From Bombardia bombarda (Eukaryota; Ascomycota; Sordariomycetes; Sordariales; Lasiosphaeriaceae): DNA of 64,000 nt. The translations under genes and the position numbers were made by a program. The stretch covers positions 3,032,171-3,096,170 of the forward strand of contig JAULSR010000004.1 in assembly GCA_030512295.1 (NCBI GenBank). Reading direction: 5' to 3'. Below are positions 45,822-59,307 of this stretch, one piece after another; within the stretch, counting starts at the first letter, position 1; every line of letters starts with the position of its first letter. The notes beneath the pieces are model-generated. The model saw nothing but the letters and a program-made list of their open reading frames with translations. It had not been told where the DNA came from and ran no database searches.

Positions 45822-48800
45822 ATTCTTTAACCTCTATATACCATACGATAACGATCGAGCCGGTTATTATAGTAGGTAATAACCGCGGGAAAGGAAAAGC
45901 TACTCCTTAAGCTAGCTCGTTATAAAAGACTGCCTTCGAAAACTTTAAAAATATCGACAGCTAAACTCTTAATTATTAAAAAGAAAGAAAGTCCTTAATT
46001 ATAAAAGCTTAATTAATATTAAAACTCTTAACTACCCTTTTTATTATAAATATTTAATAGTTTTAAACTATAATAATATAAATTATAATTAGCGTTTCTA
46101 TTAATTTTAATAACCTTAGCGTTACTTTAGTTAATTTTAATAATTAAAGAAAGCTATTTCGGTTGAAAAACGACCGCCCTTTTTATTTACGTGGTTAATA
46201 AACTAAAAGTTAACGCCTTTTTTTAAAATAAAGAAAATTAGATTTAAACTATAAAATAAAAGAATGCTACCCATTAAAATTAATTTTAATAACTTTAGGT
46301 TTAATAGGTTAATACTTAGATAAAACCCGAAATATAATAATAATAATAAGCTTATTAAAAATAGCTTTATAACGGAGATTTCGAATAAGTTATATGGCGG
46401 GAATTTAAAGATTACGTTAGTTCGAATTATTTTAATAATAAATTTAACGAAGTCTAAGCTTATAAAAATTAGCTAATATATAGTTAATACGGTAGATTTT
46501 TTTAAAAATTTTACTAGGAATAAACTATATTAGTCCGACGTTTCTTTAAAATAAAAATTAATAATATTTTTATAAGTTAAGATTATTAAATTAAATTTAA
46601 CCGTTTTTATTATAATTAATATATTAAAGCTATCTTTAACGTTATTTTAACTAAAAATTATATTAAATAATATAAATGTATTTAATTTATTAAATTTTAT
46701 TTATAAAATAATAATAATCGAAATATTTATTATAAAAGGTTAAGCTTTTTTATTAGCTTTAACGAATTTTAAAAACTATTACGTATTATAAAAAAAGCTT
46801 ATTCGGGATTTCGCTATAATAAAACCTAGATTTAACGTAACGAATTTCGAGATTTACTTATAAAAAACTCCCTTTTTTCATACAAACCTTTTTTTTATAT
46901 ATTACTAGCTACCTAAACGCTATTCTATACGAAAAAACTTATTATATATTATAATTATAATAAATTAAAGCATATATAATACTAATATATTACTTTACGC
47001 ATTATAATTACGTTAAGTTCGGACGCTTAAATTTAAAACGTCGGAATCGAAGATAATAATAATCCTAATAATTTATATCCCGGCTTTTTTAATTTAAAAA
47101 ACGATTCGGAAAACGAAAAATAATAAACAATAACCTTAATCGATTTACCTAGACCATTTATAAAAAGGTAAAGCTAAGCTTTATTTTTATTATTTAAGGC
47201 GGCACTTATTCCTAGCGCCGCGGCTAGAAAGCTACTTCGTTAGCGGTAATTATCAACGTTAATATAAAAATATAAATTAATTATATAAATTACTAGTTTT
47301 ACCGAATATATTATATCTTTACCTTTTTAAAAACTAAAAGTTTTAACTTGCCGTAACTTATTAACCTTAATAATAGCCGGATAAAAAACTATAATATTTT
47401 TTACCTTACTTTTTAATTTATAAATTTATATAAAAACGCCCGCTTTATTTTTTAGTTTTTTTATAAAATTAAACAGCCGAAAAAGTCTCCGTTAATATTA
47501 TAAAGAAATTTAAGTATAAAATTTAAAAATATAATTCTTTATATTACTTTCAATACTTTTAAATAAAGTTATTATTTGGAAATTTTATTAAAAGAAATCG
47601 TTTAAAACGTTTTCAACAGCGCCCCCGCTTTTACCGCCATAGTTTTTAATATTATTATCGAATTTAAAAAAAGTTATATTAATATATTCGATAGCTTAAA
47701 ACTAAAGCTAGGTTTAATACCTTTACCTTTAAAACTTACCCATTATACGGCCGTTTTTTCGAAATAAATAACTCGAAAATTTAATATTTTCGAAAAAGCT
47801 AAATATTATATTAATTTAATAAAAGAATTTATATTATTATAAAGCTATATTTACTTATTTAATTAAACTTAATTTAACGAATTAACCTTTTATATCCGGG
47901 AGAATTTTATTAATAATTAGATTATAAAAAGTAATAACCTTACTAATATTTTTATTATTTTTATTTTTAAAAAAGATAAAATTATATATTTATATATAAA
48001 TTATAAAAGATTAAATAAAATTATTATTAAAAACCGATACTTATTACCGTTAATTAATAACTTTATAAACCGTTTTATTAATACTCGGTTTTTTATTAAA
48101 TTTAATTTAAAAAATGTTTATTACCGGATTAAAATCTATAAAGTTAATTAATAAAAAACCATTTTTAAAACTTATTATAAATAGTTTAAATATATTATTA
48201 TACCGTTCGAATTAATTAATACGCCGGCTACTTTCTAAATTTATATTAATAAAGCTTTAATTAATTTAATAAATATATTTTATATCGTTTATTTTAATAA
48301 TATTTTTATTTATTCCGTTACTTATAAAAAATATACTTATTATATTTTAAAAGTTTTCGACTATTTTAAATAAGTTTAACTTTTTATTAAATAATTAAAA
48401 TATTCCTTTTATTAAAATTAAATCGAATTTTTAAGTTTTATTATTAGCTATTAAAATATTTTAATAAATTTAAAACAAATCAAAATTATTTAAAAATAAC
48501 TTATACTTTAATTAATTAAAAAAATATAAATCTTTTTTAAATTCGTTAACTTTTACCGCCGGTTATTTATAAATATTTTAAAATTACCGCCTTTATTATT
48601 ATTTTATTAAAAAGAGAAGCGAACTTTTTCTAATAACCGCTAAAAACTAACATTATCTTCGAACAATTTAAATCGGTTTTTAATTAAATCGACTTTTTAA
48701 TTTATTAAAAATTAAACCGTTAAATCCGAATCGAGACGGACGCTAATAATTAAATAATTTTAAAGATTTTTTATAATTAATTAATTTATAATAATGCTTA

Positions 48801-51127
48801 ATAGCTTACTAATCGAAAAAATTTACTAATGTTAAATTTCGATAAATTATTAACTAAAAAAAACTTATTGCTATTATCGAATCTTTTAAACATTAAGGTT
48901 ATTATTTAGGCGGTATTAATTAAAGGTTTTTAATTTTAACTAATTATAAAGCATTTAAAAAAATAATTATAGCTTTAGCTCGAAACCTTAAAAGCCGTTT
49001 AATTAAATAAATATATTATTTATTTTTTTTTAATTTTAATATTAAATACCGGTTTAAAATTATTAATTTTATTAACTTTTTTTTTAAAAAATTTAATTAT
49101 ATAATAAAAAAATTATTTATAGTAATATATTACTTACTTTAATTAAAAAACTATAATTAATAATAAAATTATTAATAATTATAAAAATAATTATAATTTA
49201 AATTAAAATAAAAATATAAAAAAAGTTATACTCCCGGAAATACCGCCGAATAATTAAACGAATTAAATAAACTTTTTAATATCTTCGAATTAAAAATATA
49301 ATTAAAGTTTCAATTATAACGCGCTTTACCCTCGGGGCTACCAAACGTATTACATTTAATAAAACGAAGCTTTAAAAAAAGAGCTATTAATAGGACGGAT
49401 ATACCTCGATAAAAAGGCTAGGACATTATATTAAAAAAGCTAATACGGACTTACTAAAACAAATAATCTTATTAAAGCGGTTAAAATAAAAAGTTAAAAA
49501 ATAATTATAATAAAAAGTTTAAAGTACCGACTTATTAATTCCTTATATAATTATAATAAAGGTTTACGCCGGTAAAGCAGTTAAAAAATAAGATTTTAAA
49601 TATAAGTTTTATAAGTTAATTATTACCTTTTAAAAAGGGGATTTCAAATATAAAAGCCGTATTAAAAAGGTATTCGAAAGTTAAAAATATACGGATATTA
49701 AAGCTTAAAATAAGCTAAAAAACGATAGCGTTAATAATAAAAAAGCTTTTTATTATAAAGTAAACTAATAATTTTTACCGCGCCTATAATACATAAAAAA
49801 CTTATACGCTTATATTATAATAACTTTAAAGCTAAGCATTTTAAAAGCTATAAAATAATAGATTTATTAAAACGAAAATTTTATTAAAAAACTTAAATAT
49901 AAAAATATAAGCTTATATAAAACAATATTAAATATATTTAAATAACTAATAACCTTAATATAAATTATATAATAAATTTAATTTATTATTATTATTTATT
50001 TAATTTTTTAAAAAAATTAGCTTAAACTTTATTATTAAATTATTACTTTATTAATATAAAAACTATATTATAAATATTATCTTTATAATAATAAATCGGT
50101 TTATAAAAGTCGCGCTTTTTATTCTAATTATTATTATTATTATAATAACCAAATTAACTTAATTACTTTATAAATATATAAAATACCGATTTAATACGTC
50201 AATAAGTATAATTTTTAACCGAAATTCCTTATTAACTAGTAAATTTTAAGTAGAATTTTTTAAAATTTATTAAATTAAATAAAAGCTTTTTATAACTTAT
50301 TACCCATAAACCGATAACTAGTTAAAACGAACGCATTAAAGTTTATAATATTATTTATAATACTTCGCTAATAAAGAGGCCTAGTGGGCGCCACTGCTCT
50401 TTAAAACCAAGTTCGCGTATAATAATAATATATATATAATTATTAATATAAATCCGTTCAAAACGTTATACAGCTATTACTTTCGAATAATAGATTATAT
50501 ATTTTCGATATAATTAAAATATAAAAGGTTTATAAACGATTAAGCAAGTTAACCCACTTAAAAGAAAAAATATACCACTATTAATAGAAAACTATAGATT
50601 TATAAAAAAAGTACTACGATATACGGTATTAATAAATCGAGTTTAAAATAAGAAAGATAGTTAAACTTTTTATATAAAACTTTCGCTTTAAAACCGGAAA
50701 AAGCTAGCACTAAAATTCATTTCGATTAAAGTTATTAAAAAAATCGGTATATAAATATATAAAATCCGGCTATCGGCTAAATATACTTAACTTTATAACG
50801 TTTTCTTTATTTTCTTATTAAAAAAGTGGTTAATAGCTAAAAAATAAAAAATATTATTATTATTAAAACTAATCGAAAAAGAAAAAAAATAAGAAATAAA
50901 AAATATTGTAAAATATAAAGATAAAGGAAAATAAAAAAGGTTTTTAATTAAATAAGTAAAATAGCCCGCTAAGTATAATATTTAAGAACTTAGGGAATAT
51001 TTAGCTAACGTATAAAAAATGCTTTAAAAATACGAAAAAAAAGCAAAATAAAAATATAAGAAATGGAACGATTAAAAGATAAAGGCTAGAAATCGACGAG
51101 GATATCGACTTACGGGGGGGGGATAAT

Positions 51128-51362
51128 TATAAAAATATCGGACATCCCTAAATATATACTAAAGCATCCCCAAGCATATATTAATTATCTTATTAATTAT
51201 ATATATAAGCAGCGGCCTTCGCCCACCTTCCGTTGCGAGGGCTAGGTTAAAGTCTTACGCTAATATTAATCATTATTCGCTTTCCTAATTATCTTTATTA
51301 CTTGCTTGCTTAGTTATCTTTATTATAACCACTTTAATCAGGCGTACTTGCCTTCTTTTATA
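51128..51362 (+). repeat. 3' LTR of the gypsy element
   Basis: 235 bp, same length as the 5' LTR, more C-to-T changes, preceded by a G-rich polypurine tract. Confidence 0.9.
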
Positions 51363-51560
51363 TATATATAATATAAATTTTATTATTATTATTATTAATA
51401 AAAAAAAATAAAAAAATAAAAAAAAAAAAAATTTATTTTTATTATATATAGTTTTTTTTTTTTATATTAAAATAATAAAGTTATTTATATAAGTTATTAT
51501 AATAATTATAAAGAATAAGTTAAAGGTTATTATTATTAAATTTTTTTATTTATTTATTAA
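51363..51560. repeat. Low-complexity AT sequence with a partial copia LTR
   Basis: T/A runs to about 51460, then about 90 bases (51461-51550) similar to the beginning of the copia LTR at 51561. Confidence 0.55.
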
Positions 51561-53165
51561 TATTAGAATAATAAAGTTATTCATATTAATTATTATAATA
51601 ACCGTAGAAAACGAGTTAGTAGGGGTTATTATTATTATATTAATCTACTTATTTATATAAAAAGATTACGAATTATAAGGATAAAAAGTAAATAATTTTA
51701 AAAGGGTTTTTAAAACACGTAACTAGCTCCTTATTATTTTGTATACCTCTTATCTTATTAATTAATTATAACCTAATAGCTATATAACTTTAATTAATTA
51801 TAAATCCGATATTAGTAATCTTTTACTTTTTTTAATAACTAACTTCTTTCTTTATTAAAGGCTTTGCTATTTATTATCTTTTTTATTCCGTTTTATAAAA
51901 GCTTAAATTTTTATTATTAACGTATTATTATAAAGGCTTATAAAAATTAATTAAATATTAATTTCGCTAATACGTCGGTTAGGTTATCGTTTTTATTAAT
52001 TTAATAAACTTTAAAAATTTCTTACTTTTTATATATTTGCTTTATATTTATAATATTTATTATATACCGCTTTTTTTTTATAATATTTAATTTAATTAAA
52101 TATTTATATAAAAAAAAAAGTCGATATAAACGATTATAAGGATATTTAAGATACTTAGTTTAATTAGGATTATATTAATTATTATATTAAAAAAAATGCT
52201 TAACGTGGTTTATAAACGACCCGCGTATATAAGCGACCCGCGCACTTTCAAACCACGTCGCAACCTCCTAACTTAATTACTCTATAATAACATAAGAAAA
52301 TTAATTACATTTAATTACATTCTTTTCTTTTAAAGTCTTTTTAGCTTCTTAATAAGTTTATATATTATGCTTAGTTTTACCGCACTTTCTATAACGTCGT
52401 AAACCCGACGGCCCAACTTATATAATACTCTTTTTTACTAACTTTTTATTTAATTATTACTATATAATATTCTTTTATTTAATTAAACTAAGTGCATCCT
52501 TTATAATAAATGCCTTCCTAACTCGTACGCGTATTTTTTTAGCTTTCCGACGCTTTATAAAAGCTTTATTAACTTTATAAAATATCCGAACCTTTTCCTG
52601 TAAAAAGGTTATCTCGTAAATAATTAACTTTATACTTTTCGCTAATTACTTTACGGCTAAAAAAACACTAATTAAAAAGCTTCCTTAATATTTAATAATA
52701 TAATATTATATATATTTTAATTACGAAACGGCTTTAAAAAAGTTATATAATATTTAAAAAACTTATAAATTAACTTTTAAAAAAGGTAATTTAATTAATA
52801 TTAACGTTTATAATTTAATATTAAACTTTAATAAAATAGTTTAAAGGTTATATAATACTAAGCTAGCTTTTCGGAAACTAGCTTAAATATTTTCGGCCGT
52901 TATAATATTAAAATAAACGGCTTTAAATATAAAAAAAAACTCAGTTTTAATAATATAATTAATATAAGCTTTAATAAAAGCTTTTAATTCTTAGTTATAT
53001 ATTCGCTTTAATATATTAAAATAATTAATATTTAAAAGTTAAATAATATATAAAAAATATATAAGGAGGTAAAAAGTAATAATATTTTTCTTTTTATAAA
53101 ACTTTTCGAATTAAGCCGATAAATAGCTTTTATAACCGTTTAAAATAATTATCCGATATATACTT

Positions 53166-53427
53166 TATTGGAATAACAAGGTTATTCGTACTAGTCATTA
53201 TAGTAATAGTAGAGAACGGGTTAGTTAAGGGTTATTATTATTGTATTAATTTGCTTGTTTATATAAAAGGATTACGAATTACAGGAATAAGAAGTAGGTG
53301 GTGTTTAAAGGGGTTCCTAAGACACGTAGCTAGCTCCCTATTGTTTTACATACCTTTTATCTTGTCGATTAATTATAGCCGTTATAGCTTAACGGCTATA
53401 TGCCTTTGATTGATTGTAAATCCGATA
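53166..53427 (-). repeat. Copia LTR (3' in element sense)
   Basis: 262 bp, starts TATTGGAATAAC (original TGTTGG) and ends CCGATA. Confidence 0.85.
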
Positions 53428-54381
53428 TTAACAATCTTTTACTTTTTTAACGATTACTTCCTTCTTTGTTGAGGGCTTTGTTATTTATTATCCTTCTTAT
53501 TCTACTTTACGGAAGCTTAAATTCCTACCTTTAATATATTATTGTTAATAAAGGCTTATAAGAATTAGTTAGGTGTTGACTTCATTATTACGTCGGCCGG
53601 ATTATCGTTACTGTTAATCTAACGGACTTCAAAAATCTCCTACTTTTCGTATACTTGCTTTATACTTATAATATCTATTATAAGCCGCTTTTCTTTCGTA
53701 GTGCCTAGCTTCACCAAACATTCGTATAAAAAAAAAGAATTAATATAAACAATTATAAAGATGCTCGGGATGCTTAGTTTAGCTAGGATTATATTAATCG
53801 TTATATTAAAAGAAATGTTTACGTTAATGCCGTTAATTATCGCGTAAATCTTTAAAGCTAGTACGCTTTTTATAATCCGCTTGCATTTAATTAATAATTA
53901 ATAAATTATATTTTTTATTATCGTAAAGCTTCTTTTATTTATTTTTTCGTTTATTAAAAAGATTATATATTCGATTTATAAGTTTAAGTTTTTATTATTA
54001 GCGAATAAAGCGTTTATATAAACGAATAATTTAGCTATACGTAAGTTAAAAAGGATATAATTAATGCTTCGGTCAACGTGCTCCATTTGCTACTTAATTC
54101 GCTTATTTATCTTAGTAACGTCTTTTTTTATAGGTTTTTTATATTATATTGCCGCTAATAGGTCGAATACGGCCTTAAGTTAATAGATCGATGTAATATA
54201 TACGCCGCGTACTTATTATTCGACGTATTTTTAGATATTAGTTACGATTTTAAGCTTCTCGCCTTGCTTCTTTTATTATAAGATTAGTATATTATCTTTT
54301 CGAGTTAGAATATATCCGTTAAACGTAAGCGGGTTAACTAGAGTTAGCTTTTATTTTGGTTTAATTATAAACTTAACTTTT

Positions 54382-54619
54382 TATAAGATAAGGTAGGTAC
54401 GCTTAATTAAGGTAGTTATAATAAAGATAACTAGGTAAGCGAGTAATGAAGATAGCTAGGAAGGCGAGTAATAAAGATAGTTGGGAAGGCGAGCAATGAC
54501 TAGTATTAACGTAAGACTTTAACCTAGCCCTCGCAACGGAAGGTGGGCGAGGGCCGCTGCTTATATACATAGTTGGTAGGATAACTGGCATGTGCTTAGG
54601 AATGTCCGATATCCTTACA
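54382..54619 (-). mobile_element. Solo LTR of the gypsy family inside the inner copia element
   Basis: 238 bp, matching the LTRs at 45587 and 51128 in reverse orientation, flanked by a 5-bp duplication CTTTT at 54377-54381 and 54620-54624. It retains GTTGCGAGGG and most CpG sites, so it is the best-preserved copy of the family here. Confidence 0.92.
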
Positions 54620-56373
54620 CTTTTTTAATTATCTTTTCCTTTAAGGCTTCGAAACCTAGATCGCTAAGGCTAATCGTATCGTTAGTTTATATACTAACGA
54701 TTATAAAATGCTTTAAATCGTTTAATATAATCAATAAGTATAAATTATAAGTTAATATAATTATGCTTAGTCGGTTTCGATAATACTTAAAGTAAGTTAT
54801 TTATTAATACGTATTTATTTCGGTTATATTATATAACGGCTTAATTACTTTTATAATTATCTTTTTTAAATAATTATAACGAATTTATTTAAAAAAGTAA
54901 GTTAAAATTATACGTTAAAGTGCCGTTATAAATTATATATATACTTACGTAATATCTTGGATTTATAACATTATTCTTTACCGGATTAAAGAGGGTACTA
55001 AGGTAATTAAAATTCGTTTAAAGTTAAGGTTCTCCTTTTTTAAATAATCGAAAGAAAATTATTTAATTCTATTTTTTAATATAATTAAATATATTTTATA
55101 ATATAAGTGAGGTGAAATGTCGGCTTTTTTATAAAAATTTGTAAAAATCTAAATTTTAAAGTTTAAAATATCGTAAAGTCCGCCTCCGAACTTTTCGTCG
55201 TTATTATTATATATTTTAATAAAGTTTATTAATATTCGCGGTATTATATTAATCGGATATATAAATATATTGAAAGGTTCGTCCTCGATAATAATCGTAT
55301 TTAACTAAGTTTTAACGGTATTATTCTTCTTTAACGGGGTAAGATCGACGGTATTATTTTTTTTCAATGGAATAAAAACGACGGTATTATTCTTTTTTAA
55401 CGGAATAAAAACGATAGTATTATTTTTCTTTAACGAAGTAAAAGCTTTTATAATAATGCTTTTTTTTAACGGGGTAAAAGCAACGGTATTATTCTTCTTT
55501 AACGGAGTAAAAATAACGATATTACTTTTCTTTAATAGGGTAAAAACGCTTATGGTAATACTTTTAAATTTAAAGAAATATAAGTTACGGTATAACCGGA
55601 ACTTATTTCCTTTATATTTATAATACCGCTTAATTTCTTTATCGGGCTATTCGGGAGCCTTTTTATTTTAAATTATTATAACGAATTATTATAATATTAT
55701 TCCTTTTTTATTGAAATATATACCGTAATTATTAAAGAAATGTTTAAAGCTAGTACGAAGAGTTTTATCGAGGGTTTTGAAGTGGTTTTTTATCTAGTAG
55801 ATAAAGTTAGATTAAAAAGCTTTAAATAAGACGTCGTTTCGCAGTTCCTCGTTATTATAAATCTTAAAGTAGTTAATTAAATAAGTATTAAATCTTTTTA
55901 TTATAGCCTAGTCTTCGTTTATCGGGTCGAAATCTTTACTTTCTTAAGTTAGGTCGGTGATATTAATAATACGATTATTCGTACGTAAAGTCGCCATTGT
56001 AATTGTTTTTGTTAAGGGATATAGGTAGTTAAATAAAGTTAAAGCTTTTTTTTCTAATTATTAAATCTTTTGTAAGGTTAGTGCGGAGGGTTATGATCGC
56101 CTCCGTCGTACGTAGTAAATGCAAATAATTAAGTAGAGCGTAAAGCTTTTTTTTCGGCTATTTTTAAAGTTTTTATTTCGGTTTTCCCGTACGTTAAAAA
56201 GTCTTTTTCGCGCTCGTAATCCTACGTCGATTAAGCTTTCTACATATTTAGTACCTTCTCAAATATAGTCTTTCGTGCCGTTTCTTATTTAATAATTATA
56301 AGAACTACGATTACTGCCGTTATCGGAATCCTTACTATTTTACGGTTAGCCTAATCGGTTAACTACTAATTAG

Positions 56374-56635
56374 TATTAAAATAATAAAATTATTCGTATT
56401 AATTATTATAATAATAGTAAAGAACGGGTTAGTTAGGGGTTATTATTATTATATTAATCTACTTATTTATATAAAAAGATTATAAACTATAAGGATAGGA
56501 AGTGGGTAGTGTTTGGAGGGGTTTTTAGGATACGTAACTAGCTTTTTACTATTTTATACACTTTTTATCCTATCGATTAATTATAGCCGTTATAGCCTAA
56601 CGGTTATATGTTTTTAATTAATTGTAAATCCGATA
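56374..56635 (-). repeat. Copia LTR (5' in element sense)
   Basis: 262 bp, same length as its partner at 53166, more C-to-T changes. Confidence 0.85.
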
Positions 56636-58272
56636 TATTTATTTTCTAACTAATAATATACTTATTAAAATATTAAATTTAATTTAAAGCTATATTATTA
56701 TTTATTTAATCGTTTATTAAAGTTTTAATTACTTAAAAAAAAAAAAAACTATATTTAATATATTAAAAAATAAAATAATTAATACTTTATAAAATTAAAA
56801 ATAATAATAATATAAAGCCGTCGTTATTTATATATTCGATCGCTATCACTTATTTCTAATTATTAAATTAAAATTATTTATTTCGAACGTATCGATTTAT
56901 ATATATAACAATTATATTATTATAAATAATTTTTATTATAAAATTTATTTTATTAAAATTATAAAAATCGTAATTTTAATTGCCGTATTTCGCCCGTATA
57001 TTAACTATAAATCAGAATTATATATTTATTAGGTTAAAATCTTCATAAAAAGCCTTTTAAAAGTCGTATATACGTAAAAAACGCGTCTTAAACTCGGAGT
57101 AATATTATATAAAATTATATAGTTATTACTTGCTAACTAGCTCCGCGTTACGCGTTTTACGGAAAAGATCGGCTATATTTTACATATCGTTAATCCGGGG
57201 CGGAAATCCTCGCGCATTTAAATTAAATATATATTATAAAAAGGTCTCTTTTTTAATTAAAGTTAAATTATATTAAGCATTACGTTTATCGGCTTTTAAA
57301 ATATAGCTTTTTATTCGATCGCGGAAGGTAGTTTTAAAAACGTTGTATATTTTTATAATAAGTTAAATTAACATTTTTTTTATTATACGAAATGCTTTAA
57401 TAATAAGAGTAATTTTACTTTCTTTTATTTATATAAATATTATATTATTATAAAAAAATCGCGTATTAAAATTAAAAGGTTACAACGCGGTTTAAAAGTG
57501 CGCGGGTCGCTTATAAACTACGTTATATTAATATTATTAATTATTATATAAATTTTTAAAGCTAATACGTTTTTTATAATTCGTTTATATTTAATTAATA
57601 ATTAATAAATTATATTTTTTATTATAATAAAGCTTTTTTTATTTTTTTTTTATTTATTAAAAAAAATTATATATTTAATTTATAAATTTAAATTTTTATT
57701 ATTAACGAATAAAGTATTTATATAAATAAATAATTTAATTATATATAAATTAAAAGGAATATAATTAATATTTTAATTAATATATTTTATTTATTATTTA
57801 TTTTATTTATTTATTTTAATAACGTTTTTTTATAAGTTTTTTATATTATATTATCGCCAATAAGTTAAATATAAATAAATTAATATAATATACGTATTAT
57901 ATATTTATTATTCGATATATTTTTAAATATTAATTACGATTTTAAACTTTTTATTTTACTTTTTTTTATTATAAAACTAATATATTATCCTTTTAAAAGG
58001 TTAAAATATATTTATTAAATATAAGCGAATTAATCGGAATTAGTTTTTATTTTAATTTAATTATTTTTTTTTAAAGCTTTAAAATTTAATCGTTAAAGCT
58101 AATATTATTATTAATTTATATATTAATAACTATAAAATACTTTAAATTATTTATTATAATTAATAAATATAAATTATAAATTAATATAATTATATTTAAT
58201 CGTTTTTAATAATATTTAAAGTAAATTATTTATTAATATATATTTATTTCGGTTATATTATATAATAGTTTA

Positions 58273-58490
58273 TATGATAAGCTAAACCTTAAGTACACTT
58301 TATAATAATTATAATTGTACGCCGAAACTAATTATCTAGGTGCCCAAGCTAGGGTTTTATCCCTAAGAAGGTTAACTAAAGTACTAACTAAAATGCTAAC
58401 TAAGGAGCTATCACGTGCTAATACTTTAGCGCTAAGGCGCTAGTACCCTACGAACTATTTTACGCTTAAGAGCGGGCTAGGCCCATGACA
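58273..58490 (-). repeat. 3' LTR of the telomere-truncated gypsy element
   Basis: 218 bp, a RIP-mutated copy of the solo LTR at 1385. Its right side borders the polypurine tract on the minus strand. Confidence 0.88.
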
Positions 58491-58528
58491 TTACCCCTTA
58501 TCGGAAAAATAAGTTCCTTTACTAATAT

Positions 58529-58592
58529 AATCCCGAAGTTTACCCCGTCTTTCGAAGTTTACCCCGTCTCTCAAAGTTTACCCCGTCTCCTT
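58529..58592. repeat. Three tandem GTTTACCCCGTCT units
   Basis: Units of about 19 bases (GAAGTTTACCCCGTCTTTC-like) follow each other three times in the element interior near its 3' LTR. Confidence 0.85.
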
Positions 58593-59089
58593 TTATTAAT
58601 TATTTAAATCTATTATTTTTAATAATCCGCCTTTTTCTTAAGCTAAGGCGGGGGGTCGTATTTTAAATATTCGTTATAAAATTTACGTATAATATTAAAT
58701 GCTTTATTATTATCGTTATTAAGTTATAACTTTAAATCGTTCTATAGTTATTAAGTTAATTCGTCGTGATTTTTCTATTTAACGAAATATTACTAACGCT
58801 TGTTTTCCATTTTATTATAATCGAAAATATTTTTATATTTTTAATAATATTTTTATTATTTATTCGTACTTTTTTTATACTTGCTTTTATTTTAAAATAC
58901 TATTGTTAAAATATAATTTAATAAGTTATATATAAAAAAAGTTATTAACTTTAATATTATTAAATAAATCTAAAATAATTATATATAATAATGCTTTTAA
59001 GATTTTAAACGGTTTTTTTTATTTTAATATAAATTTATTTAATAGTTTTTTTATATCGAAGTTTTTAACGTTTAATATAATTAATTAAC

Positions 59090-59307
59090 TATAACGGGCT
59101 AAACCTTAAGTATATTTTATAATAATTATAGTTATACGCTAGAATTAACTATCTATATACTTAAACTAGGGTTTTATCCTTAAGAAAGCTAACTAAGGTG
59201 TTAATTAAGATGCTAACTAAGGGGCTGTTACGTGCTAATGCCTTGGCGCTAAGGCGCTAGTACCCTACGAGCTATTCCACGCCTAGGAGCGGGCTAGGCC
59301 CGTGACA
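59090..59307 (-). mobile_element. Solo LTR, same family as 1385
   Basis: 218 bp, flanked by TTAAC (59085-59089) and TTAGC (59308-59312), a target duplication with one G-to-A change. It lies inside another member of its own family. Confidence 0.85.

Larger units (their letters stand above)
45587..51362 (+). mobile_element. Ty3/gypsy retrotransposon, full length, destroyed by RIP
   Basis: The element is 5776 bp with two 235-bp LTRs (45587-45821 and 51128-51362). A run of nine G (51112-51123 region) acts as the polypurine tract just before the 3' LTR. In one plus frame around 47990-48430 the reverse transcriptase is still readable: INYKRLNKIIIKNRYLLPLI, then FIKFNLKNVYYRIKI, a stop where TGG is expected, and the active-site block as YFNNIFIYS. 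YLDDILIYS is expected there. The LTR termini TGTA..TACA are changed to TATA..TATA or TACA. Target duplication is blurred. Confidence 0.9.
53166..56635 (-). mobile_element. Ty1/copia element (inner), internally deleted
   Basis: Two LTRs of 262 bp (53166-53427 and 56374-56635) and a target duplication TACTT/TATTT (53161-53165, 56636-56640) define it. On the minus strand, next to the left LTR (about 53540-53640), the end of the polyprotein reads EVR, a stop, INSNDNPAD and STPN, which is the copia RNase H tail. The interior is only 2.9 kb, too short for a complete gag-pol. Composition is less AT-rich than that of the outer copy, suggesting a later insertion. Confidence 0.88.
52203..57523 (-). mobile_element. 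pogo/Fot1-type DNA transposon carrying a nested copia element
   Basis: The ends begin ACGTGG and are flanked by TA (52201-52202 and 57524-57525). Its left 950 bases match the reverse complement of the right part of the copy at 60551-62363, and its right 890 bases match the reverse complement of the left part, so it lies in the opposite direction. Between them is the copia element 53166-56635. The right terminal repeat has lost one of two 17-18-bp GCGACCCGCG units present at the left. Confidence 0.88.
51561..58272 (-). mobile_element. Ty1/copia element (outer), interrupted and truncated
   Basis: The left LTR is 51561-51811. Homology to the inner copia element runs to 52202 and resumes at 57524 after the pogo insertion. 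The element then ends at 58272 where a gypsy LTR begins, and its right half is missing. On the minus strand near 51930-52020 the RNase H end is readable only through its sister copy. RIP damage is heavier than in the inner copy. Confidence 0.85.

Noticed and set aside
45637..45879. 80-codon frame in the AT block (and its mirror at 54403-54591)
   Set aside because: Both are the LTR of the gypsy family, read by chance as protein.
58273..59307. A 1-kb terminal-repeat element (TRIM) bounded by the two LTR copies
   Set aside because: The right copy has its own target duplication and the left copy borders a polypurine tract, so they are a solo LTR and the 3' LTR of a larger element.
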